Origin: Chloroflexota bacterium
GTDB taxonomy: Bacteria; Chloroflexota; Dehalococcoidia; GIF9; UBA5629
Assembly (NCBI GenBank): GCA_026389675.1
Contig: JAPLHJ010000038.1
Location: 1 to 6,127, forward strand
Reading direction: 5' to 3'
Length of the DNA stretch: 6,127 bases
Shown here: positions 1 through 5,366 of the stretch, piece after piece
Numbering within the stretch: position 1 is the first letter of the stretch
Layout: each line of letters opens with the position of its first letter
The notes under the pieces: generated by a model
What the model was told of the DNA's origin: nothing
Database searches by the model: none
Seen by the model: the letters and a program-made list of their open reading frames with translations, nothing else
Translations under genes and position numbers: made by a program

Positions 1-1
1 A

Positions 2-1453
2 GGCTGCGACGCCGCCGAACTGCATGGCGCGCACGGCTACCTGATCGCCCAATTTATGTCCGCCTATGCCAACAGGCGCACTGATGAGTACGGCGGGGGT
101 TTTGACGGCTTTGTACGCTTCCCGCTGGAGATAGTCAAAAGGACGCGCGAACTGGTCGGGCCGGACTTCCCGATGCTCTTCCGCATCAGCGCCGACGAGG
201 CTGTGCCGCTGGGACGTACCGTGCCCGAGAGCATCGAGGTTATGAAAAAGCTGGTAGCAGCCGGCATAAATGCCGTGGACGTCTCCATCGGGGTATATGA
301 GTCAGCCCAGTATACCAGCGCGCCGCCCGATATGCCGCAGGGCTTCAACGCGGAGACTTCACTGAAATTCAAGCAGGCCTTCAACGTACCGGTGCTGGTA
401 GCGGGCCGCATCAATGCGCCGTCCGTGGCAGCGGATATCATCAGGTCGGGCAAGGCTGACATAGTGCACATCGGCAGGCAGTCGCTCAGCGACCCCGAAT
501 GGCCGAACAAGGTCAGGCAAGATAAGGAGAGCGAGATCGTCAAATGCCTCTCCTGCAACGAAGCCTGCATCGAGGGGCTGGCCATCTGGATGAGGCCTTC
601 CATCACCTGCGTTCAGAACCTCGCCTGTGGCAGGGAGGAGTTGTACGCCCGGCCTAAGGCCGCGAAACCAAAGAAGGTGCTGGTGGCGGGCGGAGGCCCC
701 GGAGGACTGGAGGCCGCGCGCACGGCGGCCCTGCGAGGACATAAAGTAACTCTGTATGAGAAAGAAGGTTACCTCGGCGGGCAGACCAAACTGACCTCAA
801 TCCCGCCCGGCAAGGAGGTCTACCAGGAGGTGGCAAGGTCCCGCATAGCTGCTCTCAAGAAGCTGGGCGTGGATATACACTGCGGGCAGCGGCTGACCGC
901 GGACATGGTCAGACAGATCAAGCCTGATGTACTGATAATCGCCACCGGCTCTGAACCGGCCATACCCAATATACCCGGCGTGAACGGCAAGAACGTGATG
1001 AGCGCGCGCAAAGCCCTGTGCTTCAGCGAAATCGGCGACAACGTGCTCGTCATCGGCGGAGGCCTGGTCGGCTGCGAAACAGCCGACTACCTGGCCGGCC
1101 AGGGTAAGAACGTCACCATCGTGGAAATGCTTAAATACACCGCCCACGATATCGGCCCGGCCGCGCGTTTCTTCCTGCGCAAACGCCTCAAAGAGAAGCA
1201 GGTGAAAATCATCACACAGGCCACCGTCAAATCAATTGCCTCCGAAGCTGTTACCATCGATTCTCCGGGCGGAGAGCAGAAGCTCGGCCCTTTCGACACC
1301 ATCGTGCTGGCAGCCGGGGCTACCGCCGTGAACGACCTCGAAGCACAGGTTAAAGGACTGGTTCCCGAGGTTTACGTTATCGGCGACGCGGCTAAGCCGG
1401 GGAAGATCCTGGCCGCGGTGGAAAAGGGCGCCGAGGTAGCGCTCGCGCTGTAA
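2..1453 (+). CDS. 2,4-dienoyl-CoA reductase / Old Yellow Enzyme family NADH:flavin oxidoreductase, 5'-truncated by the window
   Basis: The reading frame is open from base 2, so the gene starts upstream; 483 residues are visible. FadH-type enzymes are about 640-680 residues, so roughly 160-190 are missing. Numbering from the window edge, the OYE motif HGAHGYLI (residues 8-15) has the His pair that contacts flavin and substrate in ene-reductases, followed by NRRTDEYGG; these belong to the FMN TIM barrel. Cys182, 185, 189 and 203 form a CxxCx3Cx13C 4Fe-4S site. A FAD-binding GGGPGG lies near 230 (after KKVLVA), a second dinucleotide fold (VIGGGLVGCE) near 350 should bind NAD(P)H, and the C-terminal VIGDAAKPGKIL is the usual FAD-contacting GD motif. 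The family passes hydride through FAD and the Fe-S centre to FMN to reduce a conjugated C=C bond, in the cytosol. The substrate may be a dienoyl-CoA or another enone; relatives include the bile-acid enzymes BaiCD/BaiH. The family call is firm, the substrate is not. Confidence 0.93.
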   Translation, partial: GCDAAELHGAHGYLIAQFMSAYANRRTDEYGGGFDGFVRFPLEIVKRTRELVGPDFPMLFRISADEAVPLGRTVPESIEVMKKLVAAGINAVDVSIGVYESAQYTSAPPDMPQGFNAETSLKFKQAFNVPVLVAGRINAPSVAADIIRSGKADIVHIGRQSLSDPEWPNKVRQDKESEIVKCLSCNEACIEGLAIWMRPSITCVQNLACGREELYARPKAAKPKKVLVAGGGPGGLEAARTAALRGHKVTLYEKEGYLGGQTKLTSIPPGKEVYQEVARSRIAALKKLGVDIHCGQRLTADMVRQIKPDVLIIATGSEPAIPNIPGVNGKNVMSARKALCFSEIGDNVLVIGGGLVGCETADYLAGQGKNVTIVEMLKYTAHDIGPAARFFLRKRLKEKQVKIITQATVKSIASEAVTIDSPGGEQKLGPFDTIVLAAGATAVNDLEAQVKGLVPEVYVIGDAAKPGKILAAVEKGAEVALAL

Positions 1454-1455
1454 TC

Positions 1456-1483
1456 TTGCATTCCTCGCAGTAAGTGCTAAAAT
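1456..1483 (+). promoter_or_regulatory. possible sigma70-type promoter for the 57-residue ORF
   Basis: TTGCAT at 1456-1461 and TAAAAT at 1478-1483 are separated by 16 bases. The -10 matches consensus at five of six positions, the -35 only at three. It lies just after the stop codon of the flavoenzyme gene and about 35 bases before the small ORF, where a promoter for that ORF would be expected. This is motif evidence only; the ORF could also be read from the upstream gene. Confidence 0.35.
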
Positions 1484-1518
1484 ATTCGGCCAGATAACCG
1501 AAAGGATGAAAACAACAA

Positions 1519-1692
1519 ATGGAATTTTCCGTACAACCTGTAAAAATACAGAATGAAGAAGGCCGGTGGTTCATGGTGGTCAGCCGCGTTGAGGGCGGCT
1601 ACCTGGCGCGTGACAGCGTAACCAGCGACCTGGTTTACATGAAGCACAGCGACATAGCCGGCAGGGAAGAGGCCGCGCCGGGCAGTTGCTAA
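1519..1692 (+). CDS. small hypothetical protein, 57 residues
   Basis: The ATG at 1519 opens a 57-codon frame ending in TAA at 1690. The protein starts MEFSVQPVKIQNEEGRWF and ends EEAAPGSC. It has no signal peptide or membrane segment. The order of alternating hydrophobic residues and glycines (RWFMVVSR, GGYLARD, SDLVYMKH) suggests a small beta-rich soluble domain. A purine stretch AAAGGA at 1501-1506 lies 12 bases before the ATG, a long but usable spacing. Codons end mostly in G or C like the neighbours, which supports coding. The ORF sits between the flavoenzyme gene and the rplU promoter. I do not recognise a family. A 110-codon frame on the opposite strand (1477-1809) overlaps it, but its Cys/Tyr/Phe-rich translation looks like a shadow. 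Confidence 0.55.
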   Translation: MEFSVQPVKIQNEEGRWFMVVSRVEGGYLARDSVTSDLVYMKHSDIAGREEAAPGSC

Positions 1693-1759
1693 AACATTTA
1701 AGGCTTGCCGCTCAGCTGCGCTGAATACGCATTTCCACAGCATTATTGCCCTGTAAAAT

Positions 1760-1788
1760 TTGACACAAAGGCAACCCGCTGATATATT
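1760..1788 (+). promoter_or_regulatory. strong sigma70-type promoter of the rplU-rpmA-rpmE operon
   Basis: A perfect -35 box TTGACA (1760-1765) and a -10 box TATATT (1783-1788, five of six consensus bases) are separated by the optimal 17 bases. Transcription would start near 1795, leaving a leader of about 26 bases before the rplU start. Such a short leader leaves no room for an extensive autoregulatory RNA structure upstream of rplU. The AT-rich tract between the boxes and the gene fits a highly expressed ribosomal protein promoter. Confidence 0.8.
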
Positions 1789-1821
1789 TATACGGTTATT
1801 GTTATTCACAGGAAAGAGGAA

Positions 1822-2202
1822 ATGAGCAATTCATACGCTATAGTCGCCACTGGCGGCAAACAATTCAGGGTCAGGACCAGCCAGGTCATCAACGTCGAGC
1901 TCCTGCCAGTCGAAAAGGGCAAGGACGTTGAGTTGAGCCCGGTACTGATGATTGCCGACGGTGAAGAAGTTATCATCGGCACACCGGCAATCGAGGGAGC
2001 CAAGGTCATCGCTACCTGCATCGAGCAGGGCAAGTGCCGCAAAATAATAGTTTTCCGCTATAAGAACAAGGTTCGCGAACGCAGGAAGACCGGCCACAGG
2101 CAACCTTATACCAGGCTATTGATAAAAGAGATTGTCAAGCCGGGTGGCAAGGTTACCAAAAAGACCGCCAAAGCTAAGGCCGCCAGCGGAGGTGACAACT
2201 AA
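1822..2202 (+). CDS. rplU: 50S ribosomal protein L21
   Basis: This 126-residue protein is a component of the large ribosomal subunit and binds 23S rRNA. The start YAIVATGGKQFRV (residues 5-17) and the signature GHRQPYT (91-97), in a basic segment after YKNKVRERRK, are diagnostic for L21. E. coli L21 has 103 residues; the extra length is a Lys/Ala-rich tail after about residue 108 (VTKKTAKAKA), a variable part in this family. The ATG at 1822 is preceded by AGGA at 1810-1813 with an 8-base spacing, and a second GAGGA lies directly against the start; the N-terminal motif leaves no better start. It is the first gene of the ribosomal operon, and its TAA shares its last A with the ATG of rpmA. Confidence 0.97.
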   Translation: MSNSYAIVATGGKQFRVRTSQVINVELLPVEKGKDVELSPVLMIADGEEVIIGTPAIEGAKVIATCIEQGKCRKIIVFRYKNKVRERRKTGHRQPYTRLLIKEIVKPGGKVTKKTAKAKAASGGDN

Positions 2203-2465
2203 TGGCACATAAAAAAGGCGGCGGCAGCACACGCGGCGGCCGCGACAGCAATCCTAAACGGCTGGGGGTCAAGCGCTACGGCGGGGAAGCTGTGCGCGCC
2301 GGCACCATCATCGTCAGGCAGCGCGGCACCAGGATACATCCGGGTACCAATGTAGGCTGCGGCAGGGACTACACGCTCTTTGCCACAATAGATGGCCTGG
2401 TCACATTTGAGCCCCACGCCAAGAACAAGAAAAAGGTCAGTGTTTACCCGGGACAAACATCATGA
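2202..2465 (+). CDS. rpmA: 50S ribosomal protein L27
   Basis: This 87-residue protein of the large subunit has an N-terminal tail that reaches toward the peptidyl transferase centre. It begins MAHKKGGGSTRGGRDS and carries the L27 signature GTIIVRQRGTRIHPG at 34-48, with the typical VTFEPHAKNKKKVSVYP near the end. The tail is the mature form, with Ala2 right after Met. The cleavable extension that most Firmicutes place before this Ala is absent, so no dedicated protease processing is needed. A near-perfect Shine-Dalgarno GGAGGTGA (2188-2195) lies inside the end of rplU, six bases from the start. The stop of rplU and this start overlap as TAATG, and its own end overlaps rpmE as ATGA, which suggests translational coupling. 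Confidence 0.97.
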   Translation: MAHKKGGGSTRGGRDSNPKRLGVKRYGGEAVRAGTIIVRQRGTRIHPGTNVGCGRDYTLFATIDGLVTFEPHAKNKKKVSVYPGQTS

Positions 2466-2677
2466 AAGAGAAAATTCATCCAAAGTATTACACCGATGCC
2501 AAGGTGACCTGCTCGTGCGGCAATACCTTTACCACGGGCTCCACCAGGCAGACCCTCAGGGTCGAGCTTTGCAATAAATGCCACCCCTTCTTCACCGGCG
2601 AGCAAAAGATTATCGATACGGCCGGCCGCGTTGAGCGCTTCAACAAGAAGTACAAGCGGGAGAAAAAGGAACAGTAG
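2462..2677 (+). CDS. rpmE: 50S ribosomal protein L31, zinc-binding (C+) type
   Basis: The 71 residues match L31: MKEKIHPKYY at the start, the zinc ligands Cys17, Cys19, Cys37 and Cys40 (CSCG and CNKCHPF), and the basic Lys-rich end. L31 lies at the large-subunit central protuberance and bridges to the small subunit. All four cysteines are present, so this is the C+ paralogue used in zinc-replete cells and known in other bacteria as a zinc reserve that Zur-controlled C- forms can displace. No C- paralogue is visible here. The start overlaps the rpmA stop by four bases (ATGA) and there is no clear Shine-Dalgarno before it, so it probably depends on ribosomes terminating on rpmA. Confidence 0.96.
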   Translation: MKEKIHPKYYTDAKVTCSCGNTFTTGSTRQTLRVELCNKCHPFFTGEQKIIDTAGRVERFNKKYKREKKEQ

Positions 2678-2694
2678 CCTCACTTCGCACTACC

Positions 2695-2729
2695 AAAAGG
2701 GGCGGGCAAATCGGCCGCCCCTTTTTTTT
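2695..2729 (+). terminator. intrinsic terminator after rpmE
   Basis: GGGGCGG (2699-2705) pairs with CCGCCCC (2715-2721) around a nine-base loop. Flanking AAAA can extend pairing into the run of eight T that follows (2722-2729), giving a GC-rich stem and U-tract typical of Rho-independent termination. It lies 17 bases after the rpmE stop and closes the ribosomal operon. The next start codon is only five bases beyond the T-run. Confidence 0.9.
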
Positions 2730-2734
2730 ACCGG

Positions 2735-3640
2735 ATGAATAAAGATAAGCCTTTTTACTATGGCGGGCAAGCATTGATGGGTGGCGTGATGATACGTGGC
2801 CGCAACAGCCTGGCCATAGCTGTGCGAAAAATGGATGGCAGCATCGACGTCAGCAGCCGCCCCCTGGCGACCCTCTATAAAGGCAAATGGCGGGAAATAC
2901 CATTTATCAGGGGCATCATCGCCCTCATCGAGGCCGTCGTCCTGGGCACAGGCGCCCTGATGTACTCAGCCCAGGTATCCACTGAGACAGAGCAGGATAA
3001 AATCACCCCGGGCATGATCTGGGGAAGCGTGGCGCTGGGAGTGGCGCTGGCGGTCGCCCTGTTCTTTGTGCTACCCCTGCTGGCGGCGCGGCTGCTGGAT
3101 CCTTTCATCTCCTCGGCATTCGTCAGTAACCTTTTTGAAGGAATTATACGCATAATATTTTTCATCGTTTACCTTGCGCTAATCGGCCGCATGAAGGACA
3201 TTCACGAGATATTCGCTTATCACGGAGCCGAGCATATGTCGGTCAACGCCTACGAGGCCGGTGTGCCCCTCGAGGTAGGTCCGGTCAGGCATTATTCCAC
3301 CGCCCACACACGCTGCGGCACCAGTTTCCTGCTGGTGGTGCTTGTACTTTCCATACTGGTCTTCGCCCTGCTCGGCCGCCCCAATATCTGGATCAGCATA
3401 ATGTCACGTATACTGCTTATTCCCGCCATCGCCGCTATCAGCTACGAACTGATCAAGTTCGAGGCCGCCTACAGCGGCAACCGCTTCATCCACTGGCTGT
3501 TGCTGCCCGGCCTCTGGCTGCAGGCTATGACCACGCGTCATCCGGACGACAGCCAGCTCGAAGTGGCCATCCAGGCCATGAAAAAGGCCCTTGAGACCGA
3601 TGGGGTTATACCGGCGCAAACCCTAACCCCCGCAACTTGA
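2735..3640 (+). CDS. DUF1385 family integral membrane protein (YqhQ-like)
   Basis: The 301-residue protein shows the DUF1385 hallmarks in order: YGGQALMGGVMIRG at 9-22, HGAEHMSVNAYEAG at 163-176, HTRCGTSFL at 191-199, and the C-terminal TTRHPDDSQLEVAIQAM near 266-282. Hydrophobic segments at about 59-75, 94-117, 134-151, 196-214 and 219-237 indicate several membrane spans. The conserved His, Glu and Cys residues between the third and fourth span explain why the family is sometimes annotated as a predicted metal-dependent enzyme, but its reaction is not established as far as I know. Most relatives have Glu before Gly-Val-Met in the first motif (GGQAxxEGVM); here it is Gly16, a visible deviation. 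The ATG at 2735 is the only in-frame start upstream of the motif, because the frame is closed by the rpmE stop. It lacks a Shine-Dalgarno. DUF1385 next to rpmE is a recurring arrangement in Chloroflexota and some other phyla. Confidence 0.9.
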   Translation: MNKDKPFYYGGQALMGGVMIRGRNSLAIAVRKMDGSIDVSSRPLATLYKGKWREIPFIRGIIALIEAVVLGTGALMYSAQVSTETEQDKITPGMIWGSVALGVALAVALFFVLPLLAARLLDPFISSAFVSNLFEGIIRIIFFIVYLALIGRMKDIHEIFAYHGAEHMSVNAYEAGVPLEVGPVRHYSTAHTRCGTSFLLVVLVLSILVFALLGRPNIWISIMSRILLIPAIAAISYELIKFEAAYSGNRFIHWLLLPGLWLQAMTTRHPDDSQLEVAIQAMKKALETDGVIPAQTLTPAT

Positions 3641-3657
3641 TCGGCAAGCGCTGCCGA
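3641..3657 (+). terminator. short hairpin right after the DUF1385 stop, possible weak terminator
   Basis: TCGGCA (3641-3646) and TGCCGA (3652-3657) form a perfect six-base stem with a five-base loop, starting at the base after the TGA. The following sequence is pyrimidine-rich (CTTCTTCT) but not a continuous T-run, so termination here would be weak or Rho-assisted. It may instead protect the 3' end of the message. Confidence 0.4.
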
Positions 3658-3685
3658 CCGCTTCTTCTATGCATGGGTATGTACT

Positions 3686-3702
3686 GGTCAACGAATTTGA
3701 CC
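3686..3702. promoter_or_regulatory. perfect inverted repeat overlapping the -35 box, possible operator
   Basis: GGTCAA (3686-3691) and TTGACC (3697-3702) are exact reverse complements separated by CGAAT. The right arm is the predicted -35 box of the SDR operon promoter. A dyad of this size and position is what a dimeric repressor site looks like. No regulator gene is in the window, and a six-base arm can arise by chance, so the operator reading is tentative. Confidence 0.4.
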
Positions 3703-3726
3703 CCAATTTTATACAGGTGTTAGAAT
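3697..3726 (+). promoter_or_regulatory. sigma70-type promoter of the SDR/dehydratase operon
   Basis: TTGACC (3697-3702) and TAGAAT (3721-3726) each match consensus at five of six positions and are 18 bases apart. Transcription would begin near 3733, giving a leader of about 49 bases. The promoter follows the hairpin after DUF1385 and is the only good candidate in the 141-base gap. The leader carries the Shine-Dalgarno GGAGGA at 3768-3773, and no stable leader structure stood out. Confidence 0.68.
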
Positions 3727-3781
3727 ACCCCGCGGCTTTGATTCAGAGTCTCCACATAATAATTTCTGGAGGATAACACCT

Positions 3782-4552
3782 ATGTCAGACACTAATCAGC
3801 CCCTGCTGGGGAAAATAGCGCTGGTCACAGGCGCCGGCGGCGGCATCGGCAAGGCGACCGTGCTCAAGCTGGCCGAGGCCGGGGCGGATATACTTATGTG
3901 CGATAAGAAGACCGATGACCTGCCGGGACTGTCGGAGGAAGTGGTAAAAAAGGGCAGGAAGGCGGTATGGACGGGTACGGATATGGGCGCGATGGACGAT
4001 GTTAACAAGCTTGTCGAAAAAGCCAAGGTGGATTTCGGCAAGATCGATATCCTGGTGAACTGTGCCGCGGTCAGCCCGTTCTTCGGCCCGGTGCTGCAGG
4101 CTGACGAGAGGCTGTGGGACAAGATCATGTCGGTCAACCTCAAAGGCCCCTTCTTCCTCAGCCTGGGCATAGCCAAACTGATGATCGAACAAAAGCTGCC
4201 CTGCAATATCATTAACCTTGCATCGGCGGGCGGTATGAGGCCAGACCCCATGCTGGCTGTTTACGCCATCGGCAAGGCCGGCATGATACATATGACCAGG
4301 ATGCTGGCCACCGAACTGGGCCCCCATAAAATCAGGTGCAATTCCATCTCACCCTCCTTTATTCGCACACGCTTTTCCAAGCCTATCTGGGGATTCCCCG
4401 AGATACTGGACTGGGCGGTCAAGCAGATACCGATGGGGCGCATCGGTGAACCCGAGGAAATTGCCAATGTGGTCTTGTTCCTGGCATCCGACGCGTCGAG
4501 CTATGTCAACAGCGAAAACATCGTGGTGACCGGCGGCATGTACGCCGGCTAA
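3782..4552 (+). CDS. short-chain dehydrogenase/reductase (classical SDR), NAD-type
   Basis: At 256 residues this has classical SDR length. The cofactor motif TGAGGGIG is at 16-23. Asp41 at the end of the second strand (LMCD) favours NAD(H) over NADP(H). The active site is complete: Asn119, Ser148, Tyr161 and Lys165 (YAIGK). The usual NNAG motif reads NCAA (93-96), an unusual variant. The end SSYVNSENIVVTGG is typical of the family. SDRs of this type interconvert an alcohol and a ketone or aldehyde in the cytosol; the substrate cannot be told. A Shine-Dalgarno GGAGGA sits eight bases before the ATG. It is the first gene after the promoter at 3697, followed after 32 bases by a paralogue sharing GKIDILVN, NLKG, an IWGxPEIL-like insert and EPEE-A---FLASD, which suggests tandem duplication and divergence. 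Confidence 0.93.
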   Translation: MSDTNQPLLGKIALVTGAGGGIGKATVLKLAEAGADILMCDKKTDDLPGLSEEVVKKGRKAVWTGTDMGAMDDVNKLVEKAKVDFGKIDILVNCAAVSPFFGPVLQADERLWDKIMSVNLKGPFFLSLGIAKLMIEQKLPCNIINLASAGGMRPDPMLAVYAIGKAGMIHMTRMLATELGPHKIRCNSISPSFIRTRFSKPIWGFPEILDWAVKQIPMGRIGEPEEIANVVLFLASDASSYVNSENIVVTGGMYAG

Positions 4553-4584
4553 GCAGTAATAAATAATTAAGGAAGGCAAGGCCA

Positions 4585-5337
4585 ATGGATGTTTTACTTA
4601 AAGGCAAGGTGGCGCTGGTAACCGGCGCCAGCCGCGGTATCGGGAGGGCTATCGCCCTGGAGATGGCCAAATCAGGCGCTGATGTGGTTATCGCCAGCCG
4701 CAAGCAGGCCGACCTGGAGAAGGTCGCGGACGAGATCAGGGCGCTGGGCAGGAAGTCACTCGTGGTGGCAGCCCATGTCGGGCGCATGGAGGACATAACC
4801 AACCTGGTCAAGAAGGCCAGGGCGGAGTTCGGCAAGATCGATATCCTGGTCAATAACGCGGGCACTAACCCCACCATGGATGCGGCCATCGATGCTTCCG
4901 AGCGCGCCTGGGACTCACTCATGAACCTCAACCTCAAAGGACTCTTTTTCCTCAGCCAGGCTGTAGCCAGGGTAATGCGTGAACACGGGGGAGGCGTCAT
5001 TATAAATATCTCCTCGGCGGCAGGAGTTACACCGGATATCCTACCCATCTATTCCATCAGCAAGGCAGCTGTCAATATGGCTACAAGGGTCATGGCCAAG
5101 GAATGGGCGCAGTTCGGCGTCAGGGCCAATACGCTTTCACCGGGAGAGACCAGGACGGTATTCAGCGAAGCGCTGTGGGGAAACCCCGAGATTCTCAAGC
5201 ACATCCTTGAACGGACACCTCTCAAGCGAATTGCTGAACCTGAAGAGATGGCGCATGCAGCGGTCTTCCTGGCATCCGATAAATCGGGCTTTATCACGGG
5301 ACAGAACCTTGTCGTCGATGGCGGTATGACGATATAA
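4585..5337 (+). CDS. short-chain dehydrogenase/reductase, DHRS4-like, NADP-type
   Basis: The 250-residue protein is a complete classical SDR: TGASRGIG at 13-20, NNAG at 90-93, Asn116, Ser144, Tyr156 and Lys160 (YSISK), and the end VVDGGM. Ser38-Arg39-Lys40 after the second strand (IASRKQ) is the NADP(H)-preferring pattern. SRKQ together with AAHVGRMED (62-70, where most SDRs have Asp instead of His64) and TNP after NNAG resemble the DHRS4 group of NADPH-dependent carbonyl reductases. The likely role is reduction of a ketone or oxidation of a hydroxyl group in the cytosol, with unknown substrate. AGGAAGG (4570-4576) precedes the ATG by eight bases. It is the second gene of the operon, 32 bases after its paralogue and 29 bases before the dehydratase-like gene. 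Unlike the upstream copy it keeps the standard NNAG motif. Confidence 0.93.
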   Translation: MDVLLKGKVALVTGASRGIGRAIALEMAKSGADVVIASRKQADLEKVADEIRALGRKSLVVAAHVGRMEDITNLVKKARAEFGKIDILVNNAGTNPTMDAAIDASERAWDSLMNLNLKGLFFLSQAVARVMREHGGGVIINISSAAGVTPDILPIYSISKAAVNMATRVMAKEWAQFGVRANTLSPGETRTVFSEALWGNPEILKHILERTPLKRIAEPEEMAHAAVFLASDKSGFITGQNLVVDGGMTI

Positions 5338-5366
5338 ATAAATGAAATCAGAAATCAGGAGGCGTT

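Noticed and set aside
1712..1724. Small hairpin TCAGC-TGC-GCTGA after the 57-residue ORF, considered as a terminator
   Set aside because: The stem has only five pairs with a three-base loop and no T-run follows, so it is not distinguishable from chance.
1477..1809. 110-codon open frame on the - strand across the small-ORF region
   Set aside because: The translation is rich in Cys, Tyr and Phe with no recognisable motif, it covers the rplU promoter, and it lies antisense to a better + strand frame.
2392..2577. 61-codon + strand frame bridging rpmA and rpmE
   Set aside because: It is an out-of-frame shadow of two certain ribosomal protein genes.
3785..4327. 180-codon open frame on the - strand inside the first SDR gene
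   Set aside because: It is antisense to a clear SDR with all catalytic motifs; long antisense frames are common in GC-rich genes and this one shows no family features.
4506..5048. 180-codon open frame on the - strand over the second SDR gene
   Set aside because: It is antisense to an intact SDR, its translation is Ser/Ala/Leu/Arg-rich low-information sequence, and it has no convincing ribosome-binding site.
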